Assembly (NCBI GenBank): GCA_900755085.1 | Contig: CAAEFF010000015.1 | Span: 1 to 10,809 of the forward strand | Source: an uncultured Streptococcus sp. | GTDB lineage: Bacteria > Bacillota > Bacilli > Lactobacillales > Streptococcaceae | DNA: 10,809 nt | Direction: 5' to 3' | Part shown: in pieces, positions 1 through 6,703 of the stretch | How positions within the stretch are numbered: position 1 is the stretch's first letter | Layout: each line of letters starts with the position of its first letter | Notes under the pieces: generated by a model | Database searches by the model: none | What the model saw: the letters and a program-made list of their open reading frames with translations, nothing else | What the model was told of the DNA's origin: nothing | Translations under genes and position numbers: made by a program

Positions 1-168
1 AATATATTTGTCATATGGTATTTTGATTGCTTTATAAACATCTGTTATCTATAGTCACTGTTAATAAACTTGGTAGCAAAATAAGAATTATATATAGTCG
101 AAAATAGGAAGAACCCATTACAATTTGAGGAAACAGTCTTGCTTTTTTCAACAATTTTCAAAAAAACG

Positions 169-197
169 TTGACAAGCACAGAAATCCGTGGTAAAGT
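169..197 (+). promoter_or_regulatory. Promoter of the leader/ABC exporter operon
   Basis: A consensus -35 box TTGACA lies at 169-174. After a 17-base spacer comes TAAAGT at 192-197 (4 of 6 to TATAAT), preceded by TG at 189-190, which makes it an extended -10. The predicted transcription start is near 204, giving a leader of about 260 nt before the first ABC gene. The position just upstream of a leader ORF with its own SD and two terminators fits a constitutively started, attenuated transcript. The call comes from reading the motifs; the start site is inferred. Confidence 0.7.
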
Positions 198-228
198 TAG
201 AACAACAAAGAGAAAGGAGAAAACCATC

Positions 229-300
229 ATGAACAAAGTAGATGTTTTGATGACACAATTGAATACACAACTTCTCCAATCTCAGTTGAGTTCCATTTAA
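229..300 (+). CDS. Putative 23-residue regulatory leader peptide
   Basis: This short ORF runs from ATG at 229 to TAA at 298-300 and is preceded by the strong SD AAAGGAG at 213-219, with nine bases between. The peptide starts MNKVDVLMTQ and is rich in Leu and Gln (five Leu, five Gln), with no recognisable domain or signal peptide. It sits between a promoter and two terminators, so its role is probably cis-acting: the ribosome's position on it would decide the fold of the RNA. Codons 14-18 (268-282) contain the 5' arm of a predicted antiterminator. The B. subtilis bmrB leader upstream of bmrCD is a functional precedent, as is the attenuator reported upstream of pneumococcal patA. Translation is well supported by the SD; the regulatory role is inferred. 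Confidence 0.65.
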   Translation: MNKVDVLMTQLNTQLLQSQLSSI

Positions 301-329
301 AAAATGAATGATACCCAAGATGGAGGAGT
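270..329 (+). promoter_or_regulatory. Predicted antiterminator pairing
   Basis: Bases 270-278 (ACTTCTCCA) can pair with 321-329 (TGGAGGAGT) over nine pairs, one of them G-U. With A279 bulged, 280-282 (TCT) continue the helix with 318-320 (AGA). The 12-bp helix takes up three of the eight bases in the 5' arm of the first terminator and its whole loop, so the two folds exclude each other. A ribosome stalled early in the leader ORF would leave 270-282 free to pair, while one that reaches the stop at 300 would cover it. The complementarity is seen directly; the switching is inferred. Confidence 0.5.
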
Positions 330-345
330 CTGTCTTGGGTTTTTT
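313..345 (+). terminator. Leader terminator T1 (attenuator)
   Basis: ACCCAAGA at 313-320 pairs perfectly with TCTTGGGT at 333-340, plus a possible T-G pair at 321/332. The loop is about ten bases, and a six-T run follows at 340-345. It begins 12 bases after the leader stop codon, inside the transcript of the exporter operon. The loop carries the 3' arm of the predicted antiterminator. Confidence 0.75.
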
Positions 346-392
346 GTATGCATTTTTGCCTGCCTTAACTGAATTGGTGATAGGCATCAGAA

Positions 393-441
393 GGCCCAAG
401 TGTGGACTGAGCACCTACTCAGCTCCTTGCTTGGGTTTTTT
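393..441 (+). terminator. Leader terminator T2 (second attenuator)
   Basis: CCCAAG at 395-400 pairs with CTTGGG at 430-435. The inner part continues with GG 404-405/CC 425-426 and CTGAG 407-411/CTCAG 418-422 around the loop CACCTA. A six-T run follows at 436-441. The outer arms and T run nearly repeat those of T1. It ends 26 bases before the first exporter gene, so any transcript that reaches that gene must pass both terminators. Leader bases 281-287 (CTCAGTT) could also pair with 405-411. Confidence 0.75.
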
Positions 442-467
442 CTGTGCCATTTTGAAAAGGAGAACAT

Positions 468-2192
468 ATGATCAGAGCTATTTGGGAGTATATCAGGGAG
501 CGCAAGTGGCGATATGTGAAGATCGCTATGATCCTGATTCTTTATGATTACACCTTATTGATCCCGACGCAAGTTATTCAGCGTCTAGTGGATCATTTGA
601 GTCAGCAGACGCTGACGCAATCCAACTTTGTATGGGATATGGTCCTCTTGGTTGGATCAGCCATCCTCAATTACCTGACGGCTTTTTATTGGCAGTTGCG
701 CCTCTTTCAGTCGTCAGTTCATTTCAAGGCGACCCTTCAGGGACAAGCTTTTCGTAAACTAGTAGCTATGCGGCGTCCCTTTTTTGAAAAATTCCGTTCA
801 GGAGATCTCTTGACGCGGTTCACGACGGATGTCGATGGCATGGCCGACATGGCTGGTTATGGGATGATGGTGCTCCTGTTTGGTGGTGGCTTGTTTGCCT
901 TTATTATTCCGACCATGTTTTTCATTTCTTGGCAATTAACCTTGATTTCCTTTATTCCCATGATCTTCCTCATCGTCTCGACCTATTTTTTGAGTAGAAA
1001 GCAGGAGGATTATGTTGAGCAAAACCGGGAAGCAGTTGCTCAGTTGAATGATGAAGTCTTGGAGTCCATCGAAGGGATTCGGGTCATGAGGGCCTATAGT
1101 AAACGGGACCAGCAGGCCAAACAGTTTCAGAAGAAAACAGCCAGTCTATCCAAAACAGGGGACAAAATTGCTTCTATTCAATATTCTTTTGGCCCCTTAG
1201 CCCTGTTGTTTATTGGTTTTTCGACGGTCCTACTCTTGGTATTTGGAGGTCAGTCCTTAGCAAGCGGGCAATTGAGCCTTGGCAAGTTATTGGCTTTGCA
1301 GCTGTATTTGGTCTTTTTAATTGAACCTATGTGGATGATGGCGGACCTGATCTTGGTTTATCAGACAGGGCAAATGTCCTATAAAAAATTAAAAGAAGTG
1401 ATTGATGAAACGGATGATCTCGAACCAGATGGTCCTAACTATTTAGAGCAGATTGATTCGGTGCAGTTTAAGGATTATTCTTTCAGCTATCCTGGTGCTG
1501 AGCGAAAGAGTCTATCAGGCATTGATTGGACCATTCAGAAAGGGCAGACAGTTGGAATTGTTGGTCGTACTGGAGCAGGAAAGACTAGTCTGATTCGACA
1601 ATTCTTGCGGCAGTACCCAGTTGGTGAGGGAGGATTCTTGGTCAACCAGCAACCGATCGTTGCCTACAACCGGCGCTCCATTGAAGATAAAATTGGCTAT
1701 GTTTCCCAAGAACATATTTTATTCTCGAAATCCATTCGTGACAATATTGCTCTGGGTAAAAATGGTGCTAGTGAAGAGGATTTAGTGGAAGCGGTAGCCC
1801 AAGCTGCTTTTGCGGATGATCTTGAGCGGATGTCTCAGGGAATGGACACCATGATCGGTGAGAAAGGGATCTCTGTATCAGGAGGTCAAAAACAACGGAT
1901 CTCTCTGGCGCGTGCCTTTTTAAGAGATGCAGATCTCTTGTTGTTAGATGATTCCCTTTCTGCAGTGGATGCCAAGACCGAACAGGCCATTATTGACAGC
2001 ATTCAAACAGAGCGAAAAGGCAAGACGACCATCATTGTTTCCCATCGCTTGTCTGCGGTTCATCAGGCGGATTGGATCATTGTCTTGGATCAAGGACAGA
2101 TTGTAGAAGAAGGTAGAGCTAGTGATTTACTGGCTCAAGAGGGCTGGTATTATGAACAATACCAACGGCAACAAAAACAGGAAGGAGAATAA
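468..2192 (+). CDS. ABC multidrug exporter half-transporter, degenerate-site subunit (BmrC/PatA-like)
   Basis: This 574-residue half-transporter has an exporter-type transmembrane domain (hydrophobic stretches near residues 16-37, 55-75, 133-174, 240-262 and 271-298) followed by an ATPase domain. Walker A is GRTGAGKTS (366-374), the Q-loop Gln is 414, the signature VSGGQKQR is 470-477, Walker B ends at D494, and the switch His is 526. The catalytic Glu after Walker B is Asp495, the usual mark of the non-hydrolysing site in heterodimeric exporters. The sequence reads like B. subtilis BmrC/YheI, especially around RQYPVGEG and DDSLSAVDAKTE. The partner would be the next gene, whose ATG follows this stop by one base. 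The likely substrates are drugs such as fluoroquinolones or dyes, inferred from PatAB and BmrCD. The ATG at 468 has AAGGAG at 457-462. Expression probably depends on the leader attenuator. Family confidence is high; PatA orthology is uncertain, so no symbol is given. Confidence 0.93.
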   Translation: MIRAIWEYIRERKWRYVKIAMILILYDYTLLIPTQVIQRLVDHLSQQTLTQSNFVWDMVLLVGSAILNYLTAFYWQLRLFQSSVHFKATLQGQAFRKLVAMRRPFFEKFRSGDLLTRFTTDVDGMADMAGYGMMVLLFGGGLFAFIIPTMFFISWQLTLISFIPMIFLIVSTYFLSRKQEDYVEQNREAVAQLNDEVLESIEGIRVMRAYSKRDQQAKQFQKKTASLSKTGDKIASIQYSFGPLALLFIGFSTVLLLVFGGQSLASGQLSLGKLLALQLYLVFLIEPMWMMADLILVYQTGQMSYKKLKEVIDETDDLEPDGPNYLEQIDSVQFKDYSFSYPGAERKSLSGIDWTIQKGQTVGIVGRTGAGKTSLIRQFLRQYPVGEGGFLVNQQPIVAYNRRSIEDKIGYVSQEHILFSKSIRDNIALGKNGASEEDLVEAVAQAAFADDLERMSQGMDTMIGEKGISVSGGQKQRISLARAFLRDADLLLLDDSLSAVDAKTEQAIIDSIQTERKGKTTIIVSHRLSAVHQADWIIVLDQGQIVEEGRASDLLAQEGWYYEQYQRQQKQEGE

Positions 2193-2193
2193 G

Positions 2194-3930
2194 ATGAAAG
2201 TATTGAAACGATTATTATCTCGGATCACTCTTTATCCGACGGTTTTTCTTTCCGGCTTTATTTGTCTCTTACTAGCCACCATTTTTTCTGAATTGTCTCC
2301 TTTTCTTCTCCAAAAGATGATCGATGGGCCTTTGACTGCACTGACGCATGGTGGAGGGCAAGGTGAGCTACTTCAGATGGGAGCATTTTATCTCTTGGTC
2401 TTGAGCCTAGGACAGCTGATTAGCTACCTAGGAAATCGGATCTTATTGCATGGAAGTAATCAAGTAACTGCTAGTCTGAGAGACAAAGCCTTTCAAGTCA
2501 TGCAAGGTCTGCCTATTTCTTATTTTGATGACAAGCCGGCTGGAAAGATCGCAACAAGAATTGTCAATGATACAGAGACCTTGCGGACCCAGTTTTATAA
2601 CTCTTGTATGATACTAGTCATCTATTTGGTGCGATTTCTCTTTATCCTAGGGATTCTCTTTTACCTGAGTCCTATGATGGGGCTACTCCTGTGTCTGGTT
2701 TTTCCAATTTTCTATGGAATCCAGTATCTCTACAAGGTCATGACGGACCAGCCTATGAAGGATTTCTTTGATGCGAGAAGCGAGGTCAATACCCAAGTCA
2801 ATGAACTCTTGCATGGTGCCAGTATGATTCAGCTCTATCATCAAGAGCCTGGTGTGGTAGAGGAGTTTGAAGCCACTACCCAGAAGATGCTAGGAGCCAA
2901 TGATCGGATCCTCTTAGCTGATTCCATCGCTTCTTGGACCTTGACAGAATTGCTCAAGTTTTTAGTGATTGCAGGTATATTGACCATCGCTGGGATTTCT
3001 TTCCTACAGGGCAATATCGGTGTGACAGCTGGTTTCTTATTTATCAATATTAACTATGTCATCAATCTGTTTGATCTCATGGCCAATCTCAGTCGTCAAT
3101 TTCCGAATATTCGGCGATCACTAGAGACGGGGAGTCGCGTCCTTGCCTTCTTGGATCAACCCTTAGAGGCCGATGGTGTATCGGAACTGAAGATAGAAAA
3201 AGCTCAAGTCGTGTTTGATGATGTTCAATTTGCTTATGAAGAAGGCAAGCCAGTTTTACAGGATATTGCCTTTCAGGCTAGTCCAGGTCAAACCATTGCC
3301 CTTGTGGGCCATACTGGATCGGGTAAATCTTCGATTATGAACCTGCTCTATCGTTTCTACGATCCGCAAGAAGGAGCAATATTGATCGATGGGCAAGATA
3401 TTCGCCAAGTCTCTCGTGAGAGCCTACGAAGCCACATGGGAATTGTCTTGCAAGATCCTTATCTATTTACAGGAACCATTGCGAGTAATGTGGCCATGAG
3501 TCAGGATCGTATTGATCGGGATGCGGTCAAAGAGGCGCTGAAAAAAGTCGGTGCTTGGCCCTTTGTAGAGCGTCTTGAAAAAGGAATCGACCATCCAGTC
3601 GTAGAAAAAGGATCCGCCTTTTCAAGTGGCGAGCGCCAGTTGATTTCCTTTGCGCGGACGCTCTATATGAATCCGCAAATACTGATTTTGGATGAGGCAA
3701 CCTCTCATATCGATACAGAGACGGAAGAAGTCATCCAGAAGGCCATGGCAGTCCTGCAAAAAGGACGGACGACCTTTATCATTGCCCACCGCTTATCGAC
3801 CATTCAAGATGCAGATCAGATCTTAGTCTTATCTGAAGGACGCATTGTAGAGCGTGGTCGACATGAGGAGTTGATCGCGCAAGGCGGGATCTATGCCCAG
3901 ATGAATGCCATCCAGCAAACGGTAGTGTAA
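2194..3930 (+). CDS. ABC multidrug exporter half-transporter, catalytic subunit (BmrD/PatB-like)
   Basis: This 578-residue half-transporter has a transmembrane domain over roughly residues 10-300 and a C-terminal ATPase domain. Walker A is GHTGSGKSS (372-380), the Q-loop Gln is 420, Walker B ILILDE (496-501) keeps the catalytic Glu501, and the switch His is 532. The signature is FSSGE (476-480) rather than LSGGQ. It would therefore complete the degenerate site of its partner, while its own Walker motifs with the partner's canonical signature form the competent site. The chosen start is ATG 2194, which has GGAAGGAG at 2180-2187; an upstream in-frame start at 2122 would overlap the previous gene and has no SD. 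One base separates it from the upstream stop, so the two are likely translationally coupled. A terminator follows 26 bases after the stop. BmrD has a longer extracytoplasmic insertion than this protein, which is closer to PatB in length. Confidence 0.92.
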   Translation: MKVLKRLLSRITLYPTVFLSGFICLLLATIFSELSPFLLQKMIDGPLTALTHGGGQGELLQMGAFYLLVLSLGQLISYLGNRILLHGSNQVTASLRDKAFQVMQGLPISYFDDKPAGKIATRIVNDTETLRTQFYNSCMILVIYLVRFLFILGILFYLSPMMGLLLCLVFPIFYGIQYLYKVMTDQPMKDFFDARSEVNTQVNELLHGASMIQLYHQEPGVVEEFEATTQKMLGANDRILLADSIASWTLTELLKFLVIAGILTIAGISFLQGNIGVTAGFLFININYVINLFDLMANLSRQFPNIRRSLETGSRVLAFLDQPLEADGVSELKIEKAQVVFDDVQFAYEEGKPVLQDIAFQASPGQTIALVGHTGSGKSSIMNLLYRFYDPQEGAILIDGQDIRQVSRESLRSHMGIVLQDPYLFTGTIASNVAMSQDRIDRDAVKEALKKVGAWPFVERLEKGIDHPVVEKGSAFSSGERQLISFARTLYMNPQILILDEATSHIDTETEEVIQKAMAVLQKGRTTFIIAHRLSTIQDADQILVLSEGRIVERGRHEELIAQGGIYAQMNAIQQTVV

Positions 3931-3955
3931 GATGATGATGCAAAGAAAAAGTTTG

Positions 3956-3991
3956 AAAACCAGCCTGTATCTAGTATATAGGCTGGTTTTT
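3956..3991 (+). terminator. Terminator of the ABC exporter operon
   Basis: AAAACCAGCCT at 3956-3966 pairs with AGGCTGGTTTT at 3980-3990. The stem then extends through G3967-T3979 and TAT/ATA to a five-base loop, giving about 15 pairs. The T run is 3987-3991 and the A-rich 5' side could also serve the opposite strand. It separates the exporter unit from ybeY. Confidence 0.88.
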
Positions 3992-3992
3992 G

Positions 3993-4001
3993 TGATATAA
4001 T
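3993..4001 (+). promoter_or_regulatory. Extended -10 promoter for the ybeY operon
   Basis: TGATATAAT at 3993-4001 is a perfect extended -10 (TG, one base, TATAAT). The region 17 bases upstream lies in the 3' half of the terminator stem and has no recognisable -35, as is often tolerated when TGn is present. The predicted start is near 4008, about 20 bases before the ybeY ATG, so the leader is very short. Confidence 0.7.
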
Positions 4002-4027
4002 AAAGTGATAATAGTGAGGTGATCCAG

Positions 4028-4525
4028 ATGTATATTGAAATGGTCGATGAGACGGGCCAAGTCTCTGACGAAATCTTAAAACAAACACGAGAAATTTTGG
4101 AATTTGCGGCCCAAAAGATTGGGAAAGAAGACAAGGAGATGGCGGTAACGTTTGTGACCAACGAACGTAGCCATGAACTCAATCTTGAATACCGTGATAC
4201 GGATCGTCCGACAGATGTCATCAGTTTAGAATACAAGCCAGAGATGGAGATTTCTTTTGATGAGGAAGACCTTACAGAAAATCCAGAATTGGCAGAGATG
4301 ATGGCGGAATTCGATACCTATATTGGTGAGCTCTTTATTTCAATTGACAAGGCGCGGGAGCAAGCGGAAGAATATGGCCATAGCTTTGAGCGCGAAATGG
4401 GATTTTTGGCAGTACATGGTTTTCTTCACATCAATGGCTATGATCACTATACGCCAGAAGAAGAAAAGGAAATGTTTGGCTTACAGGAAGAGATTTTGAC
4501 AGCCTATGGACTCACAAGACAATAA
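4028..4525 (+). CDS. ybeY: YbeY endoribonuclease / rRNA maturation factor
   Basis: YbeY is a metal-dependent RNase involved in 16S rRNA 3' end maturation and late 30S quality control in the cytoplasm. The protein is 165 residues, the normal size. It shows the family's zinc site HGFLHINGYDH at 130-140 with His130, His134 and His140, and the conserved RPTDVISLEY stretch near residue 60. The chosen start is ATG 4028, with GAGGTGAT at 4016-4023, a close complement of the 16S 3' end. The in-frame GTG at 4019 lies inside that SD, so I reject it. It is the first gene of the housekeeping operon, and its 3' end overlaps dgkA by 20 bases. Placing it with era groups two ribosome biogenesis factors. Confidence 0.97.
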   Translation: MYIEMVDETGQVSDEILKQTREILEFAAQKIGKEDKEMAVTFVTNERSHELNLEYRDTDRPTDVISLEYKPEMEISFDEEDLTENPELAEMMAEFDTYIGELFISIDKAREQAEEYGHSFEREMGFLAVHGFLHINGYDHYTPEEEKEMFGLQEEILTAYGLTRQ

Positions 4526-4904
4526 GCGAAAATGGAAAAATCGAGACTTCACTTCAAGCTTGGAGTTTGCGATAACAGGAATTTTTACGTCGATCAAAGA
4601 AGAACGCAATATGCGCAAGCACGCCTTATCAGCCCTTGTAGCAATGCTTGCTGGTTTGGTGTTTAGGATTTCTGCAACAGAATGGCTCTTTTTATTGCTC
4701 AGCATCACTTTGGTCATTGCTTTTGAAATTATGAATTCAGCTATTGAAAATGTGGTGGATCTAGCCAGTAACTACCATTTCTCCATGTTGGCAAAGAATG
4801 CCAAAGACATGGCGGCTGGGGCTGTTCTGGTCGTATCAGGTTTTGCCTTGGTGACAGGATTGATCATTTTTGTGCCCAAATTCTGGGCCTTGGTATTTGG
4901 ATAA
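4506..4904 (+). CDS. dgkA: Undecaprenol/diacylglycerol kinase DgkA
   Basis: This is a small membrane kinase of 132 residues with three predicted helices near residues 39-56, 59-76 and 102-124. The family signature FEIMNSAIENVVD is at 73-85, followed by AKNAKDMAAGAVL near 96-108. Gram-positive members phosphorylate undecaprenol, recycling the lipid carrier for wall synthesis, more than diacylglycerol; in S. mutans the gene is linked to acid tolerance. The start at 4506 overlaps ybeY by 20 bases, and the only SD-like sequence (AGGAAGAG near 4484) is rather far away, so translation probably depends on coupling to ybeY. The substrate is inferred from the family. Confidence 0.95.
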   Translation: MDSQDNKRKWKNRDFTSSLEFAITGIFTSIKEERNMRKHALSALVAMLAGLVFRISATEWLFLLLSITLVIAFEIMNSAIENVVDLASNYHFSMLAKNAKDMAAGAVLVVSGFALVTGLIIFVPKFWALVFG

Positions 4905-4933
4905 GAGGGAGCATGCCCTCGTGAAAGGAAACT

Positions 4934-5833
4934 ATGACATTTAAATCAGGCTTTGTAGCCATTTTAGGACGTCCCAATGTCGGGAAGTCAACATTTTTGA
5001 ACCACGTCATGGGTCAAAAGATTGCCATCATGAGTGACAAGGCGCAAACAACGCGCAACAAGATTATGGGGATCTACACAACCGATAAAGAGCAAATTGT
5101 CTTTATCGATACTCCGGGGATTCACAAACCCAAGACAGCTCTCGGTGATTTCATGGTGGAATCAGCCTACAGCACTCTTCGAGAAGTCGATACGGTCCTC
5201 TTTATGGTACCAGCGGATGAAGCGCGTGGTAAAGGCGATGACATGATTATGGGGCGCTTAAAAGAGGCTAAAGTACCTGTCATTCTTGTGGTCAATAAGA
5301 TCGACAAAGTCCATCCAGATCAACTCTTAGCACAAATTGATGATTTTAGAAATCAAATGGATTTCAAGGAAATTGTGCCGATTTCAGCCCTGCAAGGCAA
5401 TAATGTCTCTCGATTGGTGGATATCTTAAGTGAAAATTTGGAAGAAGGTTTCCAATATTTCCCAGAAGACCAAATCACCGATCACCCAGAGCGTTTCTTG
5501 GTTTCTGAGATGATTCGCGAAAAGGTGCTTCAATTGACCCGCGAAGAAATTCCGCATTCAGTTGCGGTCGTGATTGATTCCATGAAGCGAGACGAAGAAA
5601 CGGACAAGGTTCATATCCGTGCGACCATTATGGTCGAGCGGGATAGCCAAAAAGGAATTGTCATTGGGAAGCAAGGTTCCATGCTTAAGAAAATCGGAAC
5701 CCTTGCGCGGAAGGATATCGAGCTGATGCTAGGGGACAAGGTCTTTCTTGAAACCTGGGTCAAGGTCAAGAAAAATTGGCGGGATAAGAAATTAGACCTT
5801 GCTGATTTCGGATACAACGAAAAAGAATATTAA
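4934..5833 (+). CDS. era: GTPase Era
   Basis: Era binds the 3' end of 16S rRNA and acts as a GTP-dependent checkpoint in 30S assembly. The 299-residue protein has the full set of GTPase motifs: GRPNVGKS (12-19), DTPG (59-62), NKID (121-124) and SAL (151-153). A C-terminal KH domain follows, with GKQG at 245-248. The length is normal for streptococci. The ATG at 4934 has GAAAGGAA just upstream. The 29-base gap after dgkA holds a five-pair hairpin (GAGGG 4905-4909 with CCCTC 4916-4920) with no T run, so it is not a terminator; it may be an RNA processing or stability element, or chance. Confidence 0.98.
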   Translation: MTFKSGFVAILGRPNVGKSTFLNHVMGQKIAIMSDKAQTTRNKIMGIYTTDKEQIVFIDTPGIHKPKTALGDFMVESAYSTLREVDTVLFMVPADEARGKGDDMIMGRLKEAKVPVILVVNKIDKVHPDQLLAQIDDFRNQMDFKEIVPISALQGNNVSRLVDILSENLEEGFQYFPEDQITDHPERFLVSEMIREKVLQLTREEIPHSVAVVIDSMKRDEETDKVHIRATIMVERDSQKGIVIGKQGSMLKKIGTLARKDIELMLGDKVFLETWVKVKKNWRDKKLDLADFGYNEKEY

Positions 5834-5866
5834 GAAGAGGTGGGCAGGGGCCTGCTTCTTGTTTTT
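5832..5866 (+). terminator. Possible weak terminator between era and mutM
   Basis: AAGAAGAGG at 5832-5840 can pair with CCTGCTTCTT at 5851-5860 with one bulged G. The loop is about ten G-rich bases, and GTTTTT follows at 5861-5866. It starts in the era stop codon and ends just before the mutM SD at 5868. The stem is modest, so it would probably only lower expression of the downstream genes. The pairing is read directly; the function is uncertain. Confidence 0.4.
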
Positions 5867-5878
5867 GAAAGGAGCCCT

Positions 5879-6703
5879 ATGCCAGAATTACCAGAAGTTG
5901 AGACCGTTCGACGTGGTCTTGAGAAATTAATTCATGGGAAGACGATCCAGTCTGTGGATGTGAAGTATCCAAAGATGATCCATACAGATCTAGATGCTTT
6001 CCTTCATGATCTACCGGGGCAAGCGGTTCGCGCCATGGGACGACGGGGCAAATACCTCTTGTTTTATCTGACAGATGTTGTCTTGATCTCGCATTTGCGG
6101 ATGGAGGGTAAGTATTTCTTTTATCCAGATGAGGTTCCACTTCGCAAGCATGCCCATGTATTCTTTCACTTTACAGATGGCAGCACCCTGGTCTATGAAG
6201 ATGTCCGAAAATTTGGGACCATGGAAGTTCTAGTGCCTGAGCTTCTAGACAGCTATTTTTTGAATAAAAAACTTGGCCCAGAACCGACGGAAGAGGATTT
6301 TAAAGAGCCAGCCTTCCAAGCAGCCCTTAAACAGTCCAAGAAACCTATTAAATCAGCTCTTTTAGACCAAAAAATGGTAGCCGGGTTGGGCAATATATAC
6401 GTGGACGAGGTCCTCTATCGAGCCCAGGTTCATCCGGCACGGTTAGGTCAAAGTTTGACGGCTAGAGAAGTCAAAGCCATCCGCAAAGAAACAATTGCTG
6501 TACTTGCTCAGGCTGTTGAAAAGGGTGGCTCCACCATTCGCTCCTACAGCAATGCTTTTGGCGAGGATGGCACCATGCAAGAAGAACACCAAGTCTATGG
6601 AAAGACAGGTCAGCCTTGTCTTCGCTGTGGGACACCGATTGAGAAAATCCAGCTGGGGGGACGCGGGACCCATTTTTGCCCCCACTGCCAAAAGGAGAAC
6701 TAG
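5879..6703 (+). CDS. mutM: Formamidopyrimidine-DNA glycosylase MutM (Fpg)
   Basis: MutM is a bifunctional glycosylase/AP lyase that removes 8-oxoguanine and formamidopyrimidines. The start is fixed by chemistry: ATG 5879 gives MPELPEVE, where Pro2 becomes the catalytic N-terminus and Glu3 the acid. An upstream in-frame GTG at 5840 would bury that Pro, so I reject it. The 274-residue protein also has the loop Lys58 (GRRGKY), the H2TH segment GLGNIYVDEVLYRA, and a C-terminal zinc finger with Cys247/250 and Cys267/270 and Arg262 between them. SD GAAAGGAG is at 5867-5874, only four bases from the ATG. The stop directly abuts the coaE start. No key residue is missing. Confidence 0.97.
   Translation: MPELPEVETVRRGLEKLIHGKTIQSVDVKYPKMIHTDLDAFLHDLPGQAVRAMGRRGKYLLFYLTDVVLISHLRMEGKYFFYPDEVPLRKHAHVFFHFTDGSTLVYEDVRKFGTMEVLVPELLDSYFLNKKLGPEPTEEDFKEPAFQAALKQSKKPIKSALLDQKMVAGLGNIYVDEVLYRAQVHPARLGQSLTAREVKAIRKETIAVLAQAVEKGGSTIRSYSNAFGEDGTMQEEHQVYGKTGQPCLRCGTPIEKIQLGGRGTHFCPHCQKEN

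Noticed and set aside
70..98. Possible second promoter: TTGGTA (70-75), 17-base spacer, TATAGT (93-98).
   Set aside because: It is plausible by motif, but the region is very AT-rich, where such matches arise by chance. No gene or RNA is visible between it and the better promoter at 169. It could only be a second start for the same leader.
348..368. Six-codon ORF between T1 and T2 (ATG at 348).
   Set aside because: The only SD-like bases lie in the T1 loop, about 20 bases upstream, so translation is unlikely.
308..547. 79-codon + strand frame over the two terminators and the start of the first ABC gene.
   Set aside because: It has no SD, runs through both terminator hairpins, overlaps a well-supported gene in another frame, and has no recognisable protein features.
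3829..4236. 135-codon minus-strand frame across the exporter end and the start of ybeY.
   Set aside because: It crosses a terminator and a promoter, has no SD and no recognisable domain, and lies opposite two strong coding regions. It is a shadow frame.
4905..4920. Small hairpin GAGGG/CCCTC between dgkA and era as a terminator.
   Set aside because: It has only five pairs and no T run; what follows is the era SD. At most it is a processing or stability element.
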